A stretch of DNA of 64,000 bases from Coffea arabica. Its lineage: Eukaryota; Streptophyta; Magnoliopsida; Gentianales; Rubiaceae. Where the stretch lies: positions 3,326,501 through 3,390,500 of the forward strand of contig NC_092323.1 of NCBI RefSeq assembly GCF_036785885.1, written 5' to 3'. The notes below the pieces were generated by a model. It ran no database searches. It was not told where the DNA came from and saw only the letters and a list, made by a program, of their open reading frames with translations. This document shows positions 48,359 to 61,249 of this stretch, piece after piece. Both the position numbers and the translations under genes were made by a program. Position 1 is the stretch's first letter; each line of letters begins with the position of its first letter.

Positions 48359-50274
48359 GTGACTCGACCAAGTTTAGGGATCAAAGATATACGGTTCGAT
48401 TGAAGTCAAATCGGTTTAAAAACTGGGTAACATCATCATAATATCATAAATATCTATTAATTTTATATAAGTAAATAACATAACGAAAAAGAAATAAAAC
48501 TTGATTTTACTGGTTTTGCCGGTTCGCGATTGAACCCAATTTTTTTTTATCAAATTTGACTGAGTTATTGCCGAGCAGTTTTTTGGGTAAACTCGGACTA
48601 GAAACCTGCGTGATTCTTACTTTAATTGGTCAAACCGATCAATCCAATCCGAGTTTAAAAACACAGCTGTACTCATATAATTCATCAAGTATGATGAGTT
48701 GCCTAATCAAATTTTGCAAAAAACCGGATTTCATTTTGGTAGTTGATCATGTAATGGAAAAAAAAAATGACAAAAAGGGATCTAATTGTGTGCTGAAAAT
48801 TGCTTAAAAAATCTTTGGCAATGGACATTAAGAATGGGTAGAGTTATCGAGAATACTAAAACAATCATTCACGCAATTGTAACTTTTTGTCAAATTGAAA
48901 TTAAAATTAATTCTCATGCACAAGCTTGATAGTGTATATATTGAAATAAATAAATAAAAGATGAATCCAAAGGAATAAATGTTGTTATGAATCTCTTCTG
49001 CGCATTCGAACCCATAATCTTTTCTGTTACTCAGGTAAACAAATTGCAGAACGTCAATCCTTTTTCCCATTCAAAGTAAGATGAAGGAAAGAAAAAAGCG
49101 CTTTTGGCTGGCTCGGCAATATTTGGGAGCGGTAATTGCCTCTCTTCATTCCTTTTATTGTCTTCACTTATTTGTCACGCCTCCACTTTAAAGTTTAAGC
49201 ATGGCTTGCGACTTAATTAATGGTGCAGCTGTAATATCATCTGCGTTGCACTGGGTCACGATCCAAACCCGTCGATCCTTCAAATTACCTGATTTATTAT
49301 TAGCTCATGCATTCTGCTACAATTCTTGAAACTTATTGGGAAGAAAATTATACGGTCGATGCCATAGATTATATCGTCTAAAATTTGCAAGTCAGTGAAG
49401 GAGACAAAAAGCTAATCAATCTGCTTCCGCACACAGTTAAAAAGACTAACCGACCGCCACACGTCAGACAAGAGAAATTGACCAGACGAAATTTCCAAGG
49501 AATAATTCCTCTAGCTGGTAAATAGACACGTCTGGCATTTTCGTGGCATTTGCTATGGAGTTGAGACCAACTTGAACAGGCTTCATAAAGGGGTTTATGC
49601 TACACAAACTGCACAACCGTGAAAATCATATGATATGGCTCGGAAAAGTACAATTCTAAATGGATTAATTGGAATTGATGGGTTATTCAAATATTACTTA
49701 TTTATTAAATGGATATTATTCGATAACTCATCTATACCCATATGTAAAAATTTAACATATTCATATTCATTTATTCATAGGCGAGTACGAGTAAAATTAG
49801 TTAAATGGATTTGTTTGTCACCTACAACCATATCAAAAATCATAATCTACAAACACGAAATCTACGAACGCAGAATACGCAAGATTTGTTTTTGAGAAAA
49901 CTAGCATAATAATCGATTTCAATAAGCGGCTCCAAGAAGATGCACCCCAGCGGAAGTTAATCGTATGCATTTGATTCCTCGGGCTGGCAAAGAGTAGAAT
50001 TAGTGACTACTCATTGCTTGTCCTCAAATCTTTTGCCCTTCGTTGCTCTTATCGCCTGTATTTGTTGTCTTTTTGTCAATCGCCAGTTGTTTACTAGAAC
50101 AGACGAGACATAACAAGGCCAAAACAAAACCCATAGATGCATTCCCATATATATATATATATACATGCATGACCTCGCCTGGCAAAAGCGTAGGAAAAGC
50201 ATTAGAATTGAAGCTATAGTTGGCGTGGAAGCGAGAAGAAAGAAAAGCAAAACCCATCCGATACAAGACGTCCA
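48359..50274. other. Intergenic region upstream of the WRI4-like gene
   Basis: This begins with a CGGTT/AACCG-type repeat remnant (about 48360-48667) whose right end matches the nested element at 32161. AT-rich DNA follows, then the promoter side of the AP2 gene with an (AT)n run at about 50149-50162. No gene is seen. Confidence 0.45.
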
Positions 50275-52141
50275 ATGTCAACTTTGATCAAGAGTGAAGA
50301 GAATCCAGGGAGACGTCGCATGTGCACAGCGGATGCTGGAGCTCCCGGTGGTAGGTCTGTCAAACGACGAAGAAGAGATCAGCAGACAGCTGCAGCTGAT
50401 GCCTTTCCACTCGCCTGTCCGGGCCAGCAGATGCAGCAACAACAGTTGGAGCAAGTTGTCGACCTATCATCCGCTCCAACCACTGTGAAAAGGAGTTCGA
50501 GGTTTCGAGGTGTGAGCAGGCATAGATGGACAGGTCGATTTGAGGCACACTTGTGGGACAAACTTTCTTGGAATATCGCGCAGAAAAAGAAAGGAAAACA
50601 AGGTACTCGGAAATGGTTGCCTAATCAATTACGATATACAGTTTAGTTTTTGTGATTGCTGCAGTTTAATAGTGGTATCTAACGTTGGGAATTTCATTCT
50701 CATTCCTCCAACTCCATCCTGGCACAGTTTATCTTGGTAAGTTGTTTGACCTTTTTCATAAATTTGGATTCTGGTTCTCCCTCCTCTTTTTTTCCTTTTA
50801 TGTTATGAGACTCGTTTTACTTAAAAACTATGTACCTTCACAAAAATCATTATTAGGAGCTTATGATGATGAAGAAGCTGCAGCAAGAGCATATGATTTG
50901 GCTGCAATCAAGTACTGGGGAACTTCGACTTTTACTAATTTTCCGGTAACATGCGACCAAACAGAGAGCAACAGTCTTATCTGCTTACTATATGACATCC
51001 ACCTTCTCATCAATTAATGTTTCCTGCAGATCACTGATTATGAGAAAGAAATTGAAACAATGCAGACAGTAACAAAAGAAGAATACCTAGCCTCACTTAG
51101 AAGGCAGACAGCTCTCAATCTATTTTACAGTTGCACCGATTTTGTCTACGATGACCATTTTCATGCCTGACTGTGACTGAGCTTTTCTCATTGCAGGAAA
51201 AGCAGTGGCTTTTCAAGGGGGGTATCCAAGTACAGAGGTGTTGCAAGGTAAACTTTTCACCTCATAAAATGGAATTAACTGCATTACAAATGATTTAAAT
51301 AGCTTAGCTGATTCCGATTCCATTTTCCGTTAAAACTCATAACTGCAGGCACCACCACAACGGAAGATGGGAAGCCAGGATAGGCAGAGTTTTTGGGAAT
51401 AAATACCTCTATCTAGGAACTTACAGTAAGTCACGATAGCAAGCTGAGACTGCAAAATCAAACTTGCACTTTAAGAAATGGACCTTAGGTAGTAAAATGG
51501 AAAGTAGTGATGGTACGATACAATTAATCAAGCATGTGTGATTTACTCAAGTAGCACCCTCCTTCACAGGTACCCAAGAAGAGGCAGCTCGAGCATATGA
51601 TATTGCAGCAATCGAATACAGAGGGATCAATGCCGTGACCAATTTTGACCTCAGCACTTATATCAGATGGTTGAAGCCAGGAGTAAACCCTGCAGCTTCT
51701 GCTCAAGAATCAGAGCCAATCATACATCCACAGACTCCACCGTCCCATGACTTCCGTGCAGGAGAGACCAACCAATCCTTTATCTTCCAAAGGTCATTCA
51801 GCACAGGGGACCTTAATAAGGAAGAAATATGTGAACGACAACTACCAGTTTATTCATGCAATAAATCTTCTTCCCCAACAGCACTTGGCCTCCTACTCCG
51901 ATCTTCAATTTTTCGCGAACTGGTCGCGAAGAATTCAATTGTCTCAGACGAAGAAAATGACAGCGAGAGTGGAAAAGTTCAGCCGCAGGTAGTTAATGAT
52001 GAATACTTGGCTGAGATGTTTGAGGACGGAAATGGAGCTACCCCATTTGGTGTAACTTCAGAGAGTTACGGCATTGACTTGGAGGAACCATTCCGTTTCA
52101 ACTATGACTGTCTGGAGAATCCACTACAAACAAGATTATGA
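50275..52141 (+). CDS. WRI4: AP2-domain transcription factor, WRINKLED1 group (WRI4-like)
   Basis: A nuclear DNA-binding protein of 399 residues with two AP2 domains. Exons: 50275-50602, 50728-50736, 50857-50945, 51030-51103, 51197-51247, 51349-51425, 51570-52141. The basic N-terminal [10 protein letters not shown] suggests a nuclear signal. AP2 repeat 1 is [20 protein letters not shown] to the [11 protein letters not shown] end. The linker is [19 protein letters not shown]. Repeat 2 is [20 protein letters not shown] to [14 protein letters not shown]. The C-terminal part is acidic ([16 protein letters not shown]), a likely activation region. Exon 2 is the 9-nt microexon (VYL) known from WRI1. 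The intron after exon 4 appears to use a GC donor (AG|GCAGAC). The repeats are closest to WRI4, which controls cuticular wax genes in Arabidopsis. WRI3 or WRI1 function is less likely but not excluded. Confidence 0.93.
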
Positions 52142-52218
52142 TCAAAGCCTCTAAAAACTAGTTGATCGAACTTTTTCTATCTGCTTCCTGCGTAAAATGA
52201 GAATCTTGTATAAAAGAA

Positions 52219-52290
52219 AAGATAACGTTTCTTTTTTTAATCCTTCCTCCCTCAAAGATAACGTTTCTTTTTTTAATCCTTCCTCCCTCC
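52219..52290. repeat. 36-bp tandem duplication in the WRI4 3' region
   Basis: Two copies of a unit starting AAGATAACGTTTC and ending TCCTTCCTCCCT sit side by side, about 80 bases after the stop codon. They are probably in the 3' UTR. A third partial match lies near 52402. Confidence 0.8.
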
Positions 52291-54008
52291 CATATTCCCT
52301 CCCTAAACCCCTACCGCAAACCTGCCAGGCAGGAGTGGAACTCCTGGCTTGACAGGCGGGAGCATAGCAACAGCCCAAAAGAGGCTGGCTGTTGGTTATT
52401 AGATAACGTTTCTTCCTATTTATCTGGCAATAATATCCGGTTATCAAAAGTTGGATGTGGAGATGACTTTTAACATCTATTCTTCTTTGTATTGCCATCA
52501 GTCATACACTCGGACTCTTACCAAGTTCCCTTGGCCTATTATGGCCATGTAGAGTGCTAAAAGACTTCTCCATCTCAGACCATGATTTACACATAAGTAA
52601 ATATTTATAAGCTTAATCCAGGAAAAAACAACAGAGGCCGTCTTTTTAATGTCTGAAGAGAAAGAAGAAGGTAAATTGACAAAAGACCGCGCTAGAACTA
52701 TATGTAACTAACACCTCTCCTTATACTCCCATAGTCACAAAAGAATTGATCTTTTAACTTGCTACTTCCATGAACATATTTCTTGGCGCAAAGCCTTGGG
52801 CACCTACTGATCTCAGAAGAGAGTATTGCCTATGCCTCAAGTTCAGACCAGCTACGTCCAGCACTGTTTGATTATACATGAATTGTCACCTCATCAAATC
52901 TTTCGGACACAATAATAGCCACATTTTCTTTGCACCTGTCTTACAACCTACCTGGTCTCCTGAACTGCCAAAATCCACACATGCCAAGAATTAATCATTC
53001 AAATCTGCAAACCAACAACCTTCATACCATGCGAAAAGGTAAAAACTGTTTATATAACTTCTGGCTTTGACAAATCTGCAAACTAAAAGACTTAGCAGAA
53101 AGGTAACAACTGTTTATCTAAGTTGTGGTTTTGCCAAAGGCATCCCATGATACCATAGCTCAATGACGAATTAGAGTCATGCACATATGGAACCCCTCAT
53201 AGTTCATACATCTGTTGTTACCAAAACAAAAGAATTTGACATGAAGTTAATGAAAGAAAAGAATAAGAATTTAAACTGTTCTAGCAAGACTTTTAGAGAT
53301 GGATTACATTCAAACATGCAAGTAGCCCTTAATTATTTATGCATGTATAGATATTGAGGTAAAACACTTTATCGTCAGATGGAGAAGAATTATTGCGAGT
53401 ACAGCAAGACGGTGTCATGCAGAAGTGAACAAGTAACAGAAAAAGAATAAAAGGAAGGATCAATCTAAAATTTGCTAATGATATTAAATCAATTCAAAAT
53501 CTATATACGCCAAAAAACCTCTCATACGCATATTCCACAAAAGTCTAATACCATGTTGTAGAACAAATCAAAAGTATAATCTGTAACTCAAGTTCATCAG
53601 CTACCCAATTGTACAAATAGCTCCCAGAAAAAGATAATCCGTTTCAAAATTTGAGGGTGCTTAAAGGCATGGAAAGATAGTAATTTCAAATCCAAACTTC
53701 AATAGATGGGAGTTGGAAAGTTCAAGATACCACCGTTATTAGGAACCCAACTGCATCATACAATAGAGTAAAAGAAAAACAAGAAGAAAAGAACATGAAA
53801 AAAAAATAAAAAAAGGAAGATATCTGAAAACAAGAAGTCAAAAAATTGAAAGAAATAAATAACAAAAAAGGCAATCAAGTATGTAAAACTGCTGACAATT
53901 GTAGCAGCTTCCTTTCAAAACTAAAAGAAAGTATACAGCTTAACTCTCTTACAGGAATACAGGTCTCGTATCCGTTCAAAACACGAAATACCTAACAACT
54001 CAAAAGCT
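52291..54008. other. Convergent intergenic region
   Basis: This lies between the 3' ends of the WRI4-like gene (+) and the membrane-protein gene (-). It is AT-rich with no recognisable gene or transposon termini. The last few hundred bases probably include the 3' UTR of the minus-strand gene. Confidence 0.5.
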
Positions 54009-56036
54009 TCAAAACTGTTTTCTCTTATTCTGAAACAATGTTTCTCTTTTTGCATAAACATAAACGAGTGTAAAGAAAACACCAGCAGCCATAGAAACTG
54101 AAAACCAAGGGAATGGGGGGTCCTTGAAGCAAGTAAGTGAGGCCTCCAAATCTTGAGATGCATGATAAACAAGAGAGTGAATAGCATACAAATCGTGGTC
54201 TGAAGACCTCAAGTAGTACAAAGCCATATCATAATCAAAATGTGATAATGCAGAAATGGCTTTGTCTAGCTTGTACTTGAATAGGTTCCATCTCTGCAGG
54301 AACTCAGTCTGCTGATTCTGCCTAAGAAGCTTTTTCTCTCCACCATGTGCAGAAATGGATTCAAGAACATCCAAAGCACTTCCAATAGTGTAATTAAATG
54401 ACGTCAAAAGCACGTTTCTTCTGGCTGCATCCTTCTGCACAAAAGAAAATGAAGAAATGTCGGAGAAGGGTCCAAATGGAGTCTGTCCAACACTCCAGGT
54501 ATAATCTACCAGCGTACTGTTGTGCCTAGGGCTCCAGACCAAATGCGTTGGTGACACTCCCCACATACTCTGCAGAATGGAACCAACAAGAGGTCTCTCA
54601 AGTTGTCGAGTCTGTGTGAACACATGGCGGCCATTGCAACTGTAATCACTCACAGTCTGCGTATTCTTTGTTCTGACAGCGATTACCATATCTTTAAATG
54701 CAACAGACTGGTGATACCGATCAAGCAACAAAATCGTACTAGCATCCAAATCGAACACATATACAGGAAGTACTCTACTCCTGAAATCTTCCTCAGGAAG
54801 CCCTGCCAATCTCCTGAACTCTTCAGATGATTCAGAAATTGTCTGATGTAACCTTCTGGAGTCCAAGTACTCACTAACAATCAGAGTGTAATTATCAAAC
54901 AAGTACCTAGAAGTATACGAAGTAGTTGCCCTCCAAATAGCAAAAGAACAAATCGAACACTCTGATAACTTGACCTCATATTTCTTAAAACTCAACCTCT
55001 GCTCACCCAATAGCAACCCTTTATCATTAATCTCGTCAGTAAAAGCTCTCTCTATTGATTTCCAGTCTAATCCAAAATTATCCGACGAAGAACCATATAT
55101 ATGTATAAACTGAACAGTCAACGAATTCTCAAAAGGCACTGGAATTCTCAATGAGGGCACAAATAGTACCTGATAAGCGCTCCAAACCAGTGATGCCAAG
55201 TCTGCCAGCATCGCCTTCTGCGACTTGGGTTGGCCGTGCATTGCTGCTAGCGGATGAAACTCGCCTCTTGGCAAGACCCCATCACCAGACAACGCCGGCC
55301 CGTAGTCCACGGGGCCGGCGCCCAAATCGATCCACAAGTAGCGATCTTTCCCCGTCCAGATAGAGCCCATGCACTTGGTGACCCCTGGGGACGGATCCCC
55401 GGGGGTGTAGCTATAGGCATAGGACTTGGACTGAGAGCCCAAATGGAGAATATAAATGTAAATTCCGTCGATAGGTTTTTCGTTTTCGAAGTCTTGCTTT
55501 ATGATTTCATCGATCAAGGAGTGGGGGACGGAGGCGAAAGGCAGCCGGATGGAGGATGGAGTATTCGAGAGATGGGTTTTGAGAGCTTCGGAGAGGTGAG
55601 AGGAGAGCGAAGAGGAGGAAAGGGAGACTTCTAGGTGGAGGGAATGTGAGAGAGAGAGGTGGTGGGAGGCGTCGGAGGAAAAAGGGGTGATAACGCGGAA
55701 GCGGTCGGAGGAGACAGCGGAGGTAAGGAAGGAGGAAAGGAGGGGAGGGGAGGATGATGTAAAGGTTGGTCCCACCAGCTTCACGGTAATCGGGACGGAG
55801 AGTTGGAGGGAGAGAAGGGAAGCCGGAGTGGGCGGGTTGACAGCGGAGGGGTGAGAGATGGATCTCTTGAGGGAAGAGGGAAGCAAGAGGAAAGAGTCGT
55901 TGGTGCCTTGTGGGTCCGTCCGGTATTGTTGAGTCAGGAAGGAATCTAAGCCCAAGATTCCGGCGGAAGCAGCTATGGTGCTGAGGTATATGAGGAGAAG
56001 AAGGAAGAGAACGGTGGCTGTGGTGGAGCGACGCAT
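54009..56036 (-). CDS. Intronless type I membrane protein, unknown function
   Basis: A single exon of 675 residues. A signal peptide (TATVLFLLLLIYLSTIAASA) is followed by a long lumenal part rich in Ser/Leu/Pro over residues 40-170. The remainder is better structured, with several aromatic-rich segments (KCMGSIWTGKDRYLWIDLGA, HLVWSPRHNSTLVDYTWSVG). There are cysteines and N-glycosylation sequons (NDS, NYT, NST). One membrane helix near the end (FSVSMAAGVFFTLVYVYA) is followed by a short basic tail KRETLFQNKRKQF. The last five residues KRKQF fit the KxKxx ER-retrieval rule. It resembles uncharacterised plant proteins of the At3g28720 type, from memory and not verified. Long, uninterrupted and conserved-looking, it is clearly a real gene. 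The biochemical role is unknown. Confidence 0.85.
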   Translation of the reverse strand: MRRSTTATVLFLLLLIYLSTIAASAGILGLDSFLTQQYRTDPQGTNDSFLLLPSSLKRSISHPSAVNPPTPASLLSLQLSVPITVKLVGPTFTSSSPPLLSSFLTSAVSSDRFRVITPFSSDASHHLSLSHSLHLEVSLSSSSLSSHLSEALKTHLSNTPSSIRLPFASVPHSLIDEIIKQDFENEKPIDGIYIYILHLGSQSKSYAYSYTPGDPSPGVTKCMGSIWTGKDRYLWIDLGAGPVDYGPALSGDGVLPRGEFHPLAAMHGQPKSQKAMLADLASLVWSAYQVLFVPSLRIPVPFENSLTVQFIHIYGSSSDNFGLDWKSIERAFTDEINDKGLLLGEQRLSFKKYEVKLSECSICSFAIWRATTSYTSRYLFDNYTLIVSEYLDSRRLHQTISESSEEFRRLAGLPEEDFRSRVLPVYVFDLDASTILLLDRYHQSVAFKDMVIAVRTKNTQTVSDYSCNGRHVFTQTRQLERPLVGSILQSMWGVSPTHLVWSPRHNSTLVDYTWSVGQTPFGPFSDISSFSFVQKDAARRNVLLTSFNYTIGSALDVLESISAHGGEKKLLRQNQQTEFLQRWNLFKYKLDKAISALSHFDYDMALYYLRSSDHDLYAIHSLVYHASQDLEASLTCFKDPPFPWFSVSMAAGVFFTLVYVYAKRETLFQNKRKQF

Positions 56037-56500
56037 CTCCAGGATGTTGAAAGGGGTTAGGGTTTGGGAATTTGGGAGGAGCTGCGATCACTCAGTCGAC
56101 GGAGTAGGAGCAAGGAAGGTGAGAGTTGAAACACTGAAGTCGGTCGAAAGGCGGACAGAGGGACGACTTTCAACTTTCTTCCACTCGCCAACTTGGGCGC
56201 TCGCTCTACCATAAGTTTTTACTCTTCCATTTCATTTTTTTTTTTTTTTTTGAAAGTTCTTTTTTCCCTGGGAAACTGTTGTACGAGTACTTTTTTCCCT
56301 TCATTTACCAGTTGATCTTAAATCTTTTTAATTCCTGCTACATTCGTCGAATCCTGAAAGCAAAGTTGCGGGAAGCTCTTGAGGATTTTCAATGGGATAT
56401 CGTTCTCACAAGCGCTTTCTATAACGAAATACAACATGAGCAACAAATCTATGAAATGAAACGCAAAGTTGTCCTAAAGAGAAATGAAACTACACATTTG
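56037..56500. promoter_or_regulatory. Short intergenic region between two minus-strand genes
   Basis: Only 464 bases lie between the start codon of the membrane-protein gene and the stop of the F-box/WD40 gene. This holds the promoter of the former and the 3' UTR of the latter. A poly-T run lies at about 56229-56250. Confidence 0.5.
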
Positions 56501-59500
56501 TTAGTCATAAGATTCATCAGTGTCGCTGTAAGAACTCGAATCCCAGAACTTTGAAGCAGGAATGCTGTTATCAGATGAAACTGGTTGAGTAGCACTGCTG
56601 AAATCTCTGTAGCATAGTGAACCCTCTCCTCCATTGCTGCCAGCAGTAACAATTCTGCATCCCCTTACGGCCACGGCCGAACAGCCAAAACCAGGTGTCG
56701 GATGATCTGGAGCGCAGTTTAACGAATTAGTAAATGCACCAGTGTCGACTTCCCAAACCTTTACATAACAATCATCAGGCCCGCCTGTAACTATCTTGTA
56801 TGCGTCCATGCGTATATGCTTAACTGGGCCTTCATGTCCATCCAGCTCTGCTAACGGTTCTGCTTTGAATGTCTCAGAACTTCTCCTAAGGTCCCAAAGT
56901 TTTGCACTGCAATAGTTTTGGCATCATTTATCACCTCTAGTATCTTAAGATCAAAGAAACAAGGTAAAAAACATGGACAGCAAGGAATGAGCATTTCATC
57001 TCCAGATGCTGCATTAGTAGCATGCTATTTTTCCTCTTTTCTTTTTTGGGAGAACAATTATATGCATGCAAATACAGGTGATAACCTCCAAGTGATGAAA
57101 AAACATCACATTGACTAGTTTTCAAGAATAAGTTTTACCTGCCAGTTGCACCAGTGCATATTAAAGATCTTGAAGGCAGGACATCAAATGAATGCAGTTG
57201 GCTTTTGTGCATCACTGTGGAGACTTCACGCATTGTCCTTAAGTCAATTACAACAACAGAGGACCCAGTAGCAACATACAGCAATGATCCATCGCACTTC
57301 ATACCCACAGGTACACCATACACAGAAGTCATTCCCACACAGCAAGAAGAACGAGCAGCAGAAGACGTAAATGCGTCCCATACTCTCACCTACTTGATAT
57401 AATTTAAGCATGCTTAGATCAGAAGCTAAATTATCAAATTCTGTTATTCACCAAAGCCATTAAGGACGCTTTAAGTCCAACTAGACAACACTTTCTGGTG
57501 ATGCAAGTGGTTCTTCTGTTGAAATCTATAATAGGAATTAGCAACTAAAAGCCCAGGTTATGTGCCATTGCAACCAATTTACTATCCCTATCATCATATT
57601 TCTTTCTAGGTATTCACTAGAATAACCATCAGAAACTGATTTACATGAGCAAACTGACAACATAAATCAGAAAGCTAAATTCAGAGAATCAAAGTACCTT
57701 GGAGTCCTTCGACATGCTCACTAAAAGAGATGATCTGTGCCTGAAGATAACAAAGAAACAGAATGCTTCAGACGGTTAAATAATCTTCTGGAAATGCATA
57801 TTCTAAACATTCTACTACAGATGAATTATTTAGGGTAGAGCAACTACAAATCAAGTCATATATCAAGGTCTGAAAGAAATCCACTGCAAAAAAGGCAATT
57901 GCTCCATGATTCAACGAGAAATGCTTCAATCACATAAAAATTTCATTAATTAGATTTGAATAAACAAAGACTAGTACTTCAATAGAAAGGCTCCTGCTTG
58001 TTTTGCAGTGCATATCATTAAAGTGAATTGATCTATTGTTTTAATATATAAAGGGGAGAACCACAAAAAAACTGAACATCCTATCGCACGTTTTGCAAGC
58101 ACAAGCAATACATACAGAAGTCAAAGCAACCAATAAGATATCAAAAGCCCAAATAGTAAGCTGCAACACATCTCCTACTTACCCAGCCACTACCATCAGT
58201 ATGACAGGTTTCTCATGGCCATATAGCGTGCCCTTCAGAGCTTGTTGGCCTCGTTTTCCTTTAGGGTAACTAGACCAAAGCCTAACAGTACCATCAACAC
58301 CTCCACTGGCAAATATTTTCTCATTGCTATCACCCAACAGTTTATCTGAAAGTGTTGTTACTCCACCACTATGGCCCCTATAACATCGGTAGCAAGAGCC
58401 CTGCAAATCAGTGATATTGATGAACTTCAGAGGGCAGATGCAAGTAATTTGACAGAATAAGGACAGAATTATGACCCTCAGATAACATAAATCTCAGATA
58501 AATTGCAGAAAGGTACTGTAATTCTTTGGGAAATTTTCCTTGCTGAATAATTTTCACAAAATTAACTTTTGTGAGTGATTCGTCATAAGATTTTCTTTCA
58601 TACACCTTCACAAAACCATCCAGTCAAGGAATATAAAATAAAGAAAAAGAGATTCCTCAAAACACCTTTGACCACAGACGAATTGTATGATCACAGCTTG
58701 AGGTGACCAAGACAGTGCTGTTTCTAAGCTCCCCACTTCGGCATACAGTTGTGTCACTGAAGGAAAACAATCTGCATACAGATCAATTGTCATCAAAAGT
58801 TTGTCTAAAGCTGGGAAAAATGATCAGCAGAATTTTATTCATCCTTATCAGAAGCTGGTTCACAAAACCAGTAAGTAGCAAATTGAACCTCAGAGATAAA
58901 CAATGATCAGCGGAATTTTATTCATCCTCATCAAGAATCAGTTTACAAGACTGGTAAGTAGCACCAGAAACTCTGGACAAGAAGGTCTGGTGCCTACTAT
59001 TCCCATTTTGCATCTATCATTCAGCTAATCTGGTTGTCAAAACCACCGAAATTATGATAAAAAGAGGTGTCGATAACCATCAAGCGAAATGGGTAGAGAG
59101 GAAGAAGTAAACAAAGGTATGATTTAGAAGATCATATATCACCAGATAAGGACATATATCTGCACACTTATGTATGAAATCAAAAAAAGAAACATGAGGA
59201 TGAGAAAAAGTAGGGTAATGAAGGTAACAAATCAGTGGAATATGAAAAGAATATCAGGAACTTCAAATCAAACTAACAAATGGTAATTCCAGAAAGATGA
59301 GGACGGTTAAAAGCAGAGATTTGCTGAGCATCTCAGAACACATTGAGAAGTTAAAAAATTTCACATCCCCAGTTAAAATACTTCAGAACAAAATGAACAC
59401 CTGAACTATTATTCCCGACAGCCAACCAGGATACCTCAAACGTGTCGAGGTAACGAGATATTATTGTCCATAAACGACAAGAAAATGCTAAAGCTAGCTT

Positions 59501-61249
59501 TCTTCATGAATACAAAAGAGAGACCAGTGAACATAAATATTACTAAAAGATCTTCTCTGATAACTGACATTAGCCTTATTAAATGGAACAAGTTTAGCAT
59601 GCAAACCAATCCATCAAGTGATAATATTCTACCAATTTTGACTCTTTAAAAAACCCATGTCCAACCACCATCACTCAATAACCTTTCATTAACTTCATGG
59701 GTTTGCCCAAATAAAATGAGAAATGAGAAAAAATAACCTCATACAAGTTATTCTAGCTCGGTGATCATTAAGTGTTAAGACAGAATCATATCCTCCAGAA
59801 TTAATCCCAATATCCAATGTGCGTATCACGGGACCCTGCACAAGAATGTTTAATAACAAGCGTTATGTAGGACAACCTGATGCCAAGGAAGACTACTTAT
59901 GATTATAGTTGTATGCTATAGCAATTCTGGAAAAGAAAATATGGGAAGATCATAAGCACCTTCCAGATGCCATCTAAGTTTAGCAAAAATGGAGAGGAGG
60001 AAAAGGCAGGAATCTTGTAATTTTGGTACCTCTGATAGTATTATACGATTGTCCAGAAAGAGTAGGTGATCATGAGACTTTAAATTGAATAAGAAATTAT
60101 CAATCACAGGATCTTCAAACTTCAACTGCTGCAATGCAGTATGCCTGGCCAAGTATGCATCCCTGACACTTGATTTTTGAGAATTGTAATAAGGTATTGG
60201 TGAAGGCCATCTTGCTCTGGAAGTACCCAAAGAGGGGGGAAAAACACACACAAATGAGAACCAGAGTTCTTGAGAACATCCATACTGAATACCATCATCT
60301 GTTGACAGCTAAATCAGCAAATTCAACAATGAATAAAGAACAACCAAAATATGAGCTACTATTGATTTTTTTCCACGTACAAATGAAAATTTAGATTCTT
60401 GCATAGTTGTTCTTGGATTGCAAACATGGCTTGCCATTTTAAGACTTACAAAGTTAAAAAAAAAAAACTGTAATTTTCAAATTGATGTATTTACAAATTA
60501 GAAGCTCAATTTGGTCCTCATCATGAATCTGGAAAAATGTAGTACAAAGACGTCATACATCTAGAGCACGCAAAAGAGAATACAACAGTTAAGATGAATT
60601 ACAAAAATGGATTTCATTGTCTTGAAAAAACATTAAAGGTTTTCAGAGCAATAACCAGGTTGACACGTGGGAAAGAATGGCTGAAACAAAAAGAAAAAAA
60701 GAAACAACCACTGAATCACAGTGAGTAACGAAGAGCTTGAGCAAACTTTGCAAAAATTATCTGACACCACAATGTCAGACAAACTTCAGTAAAGTCTTTT
60801 TCCTACTACATAATACAGAAACAAAAACAGGATGTGCCAACGGAAGCAAAACAACATCCATAAAGTTCTAAACTTGTGCAACAACGACGTGCAGGGAGAA
60901 CAAAAAATTGATGCCAGGAAAAAAAATACCATATCCAAGCTCACATTGTATATCTCAGTTCCCCGTTCACATACAATATAACAGTAATTCCACATTTTTC
61001 CCATAAAAAAATTAAGTATACGAAGCGGCAACGTTATAATGAGAGAGGAGGAAACCTGGAGAGGGATTGCCAGACGGAATCAGAATATGCAACTGCCCTG
61101 AGGTATTTACAGGACATGGCCATGTTTGAGATGTCTTGGAGGTTGAGATGGCTGGTGCAGTGGACCAGGGAGTCCATATTTAGATCCATTATCGTCGTGG
61201 GTCTCTGCTCCGCAGATGGCAAAGGGTCGACAGTATTATTTCCCGACAT
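56501..61249 (-). CDS. F-box / WD40-repeat protein
   Basis: A 500-residue protein, likely a substrate receptor of an SCF-type ubiquitin ligase. Exons on the minus strand: 61249-61056, 60216-60030, 59835-59738, 58771-58666, 58400-58183, 57740-57698, 57389-57139, 56906-56501. Exon 1 encodes an F-box (MDSLVHCTSHLNLQDISNMA, YLRAVAYSDSVWQSLSR). WD repeats follow, with signatures TSSCDHTIRLWSK, GGVDGTVRLWSSY, SMSKDSKVRVWDAF, TGATGRSAKLWDLR and TGGPDDCYVKVWEVD. The blades thus alternate with several introns. The acidic C-terminus is SSSYSDTDESYD. The exon sum is exactly 501 codons. The exon 3 donor was placed at ATGAG|GTTATT because an earlier GT would break the frame. It resembles the Arabidopsis F-box/WD40 protein At3g52030. 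The substrate is unknown. Confidence 0.9.

Noticed and set aside
55507-56091. A 194-residue ORF in another frame of the intronless membrane-protein gene
   Set aside because: It overlaps the signal peptide and Ser/Pro-rich region of a longer, better ORF and shows only composition bias.
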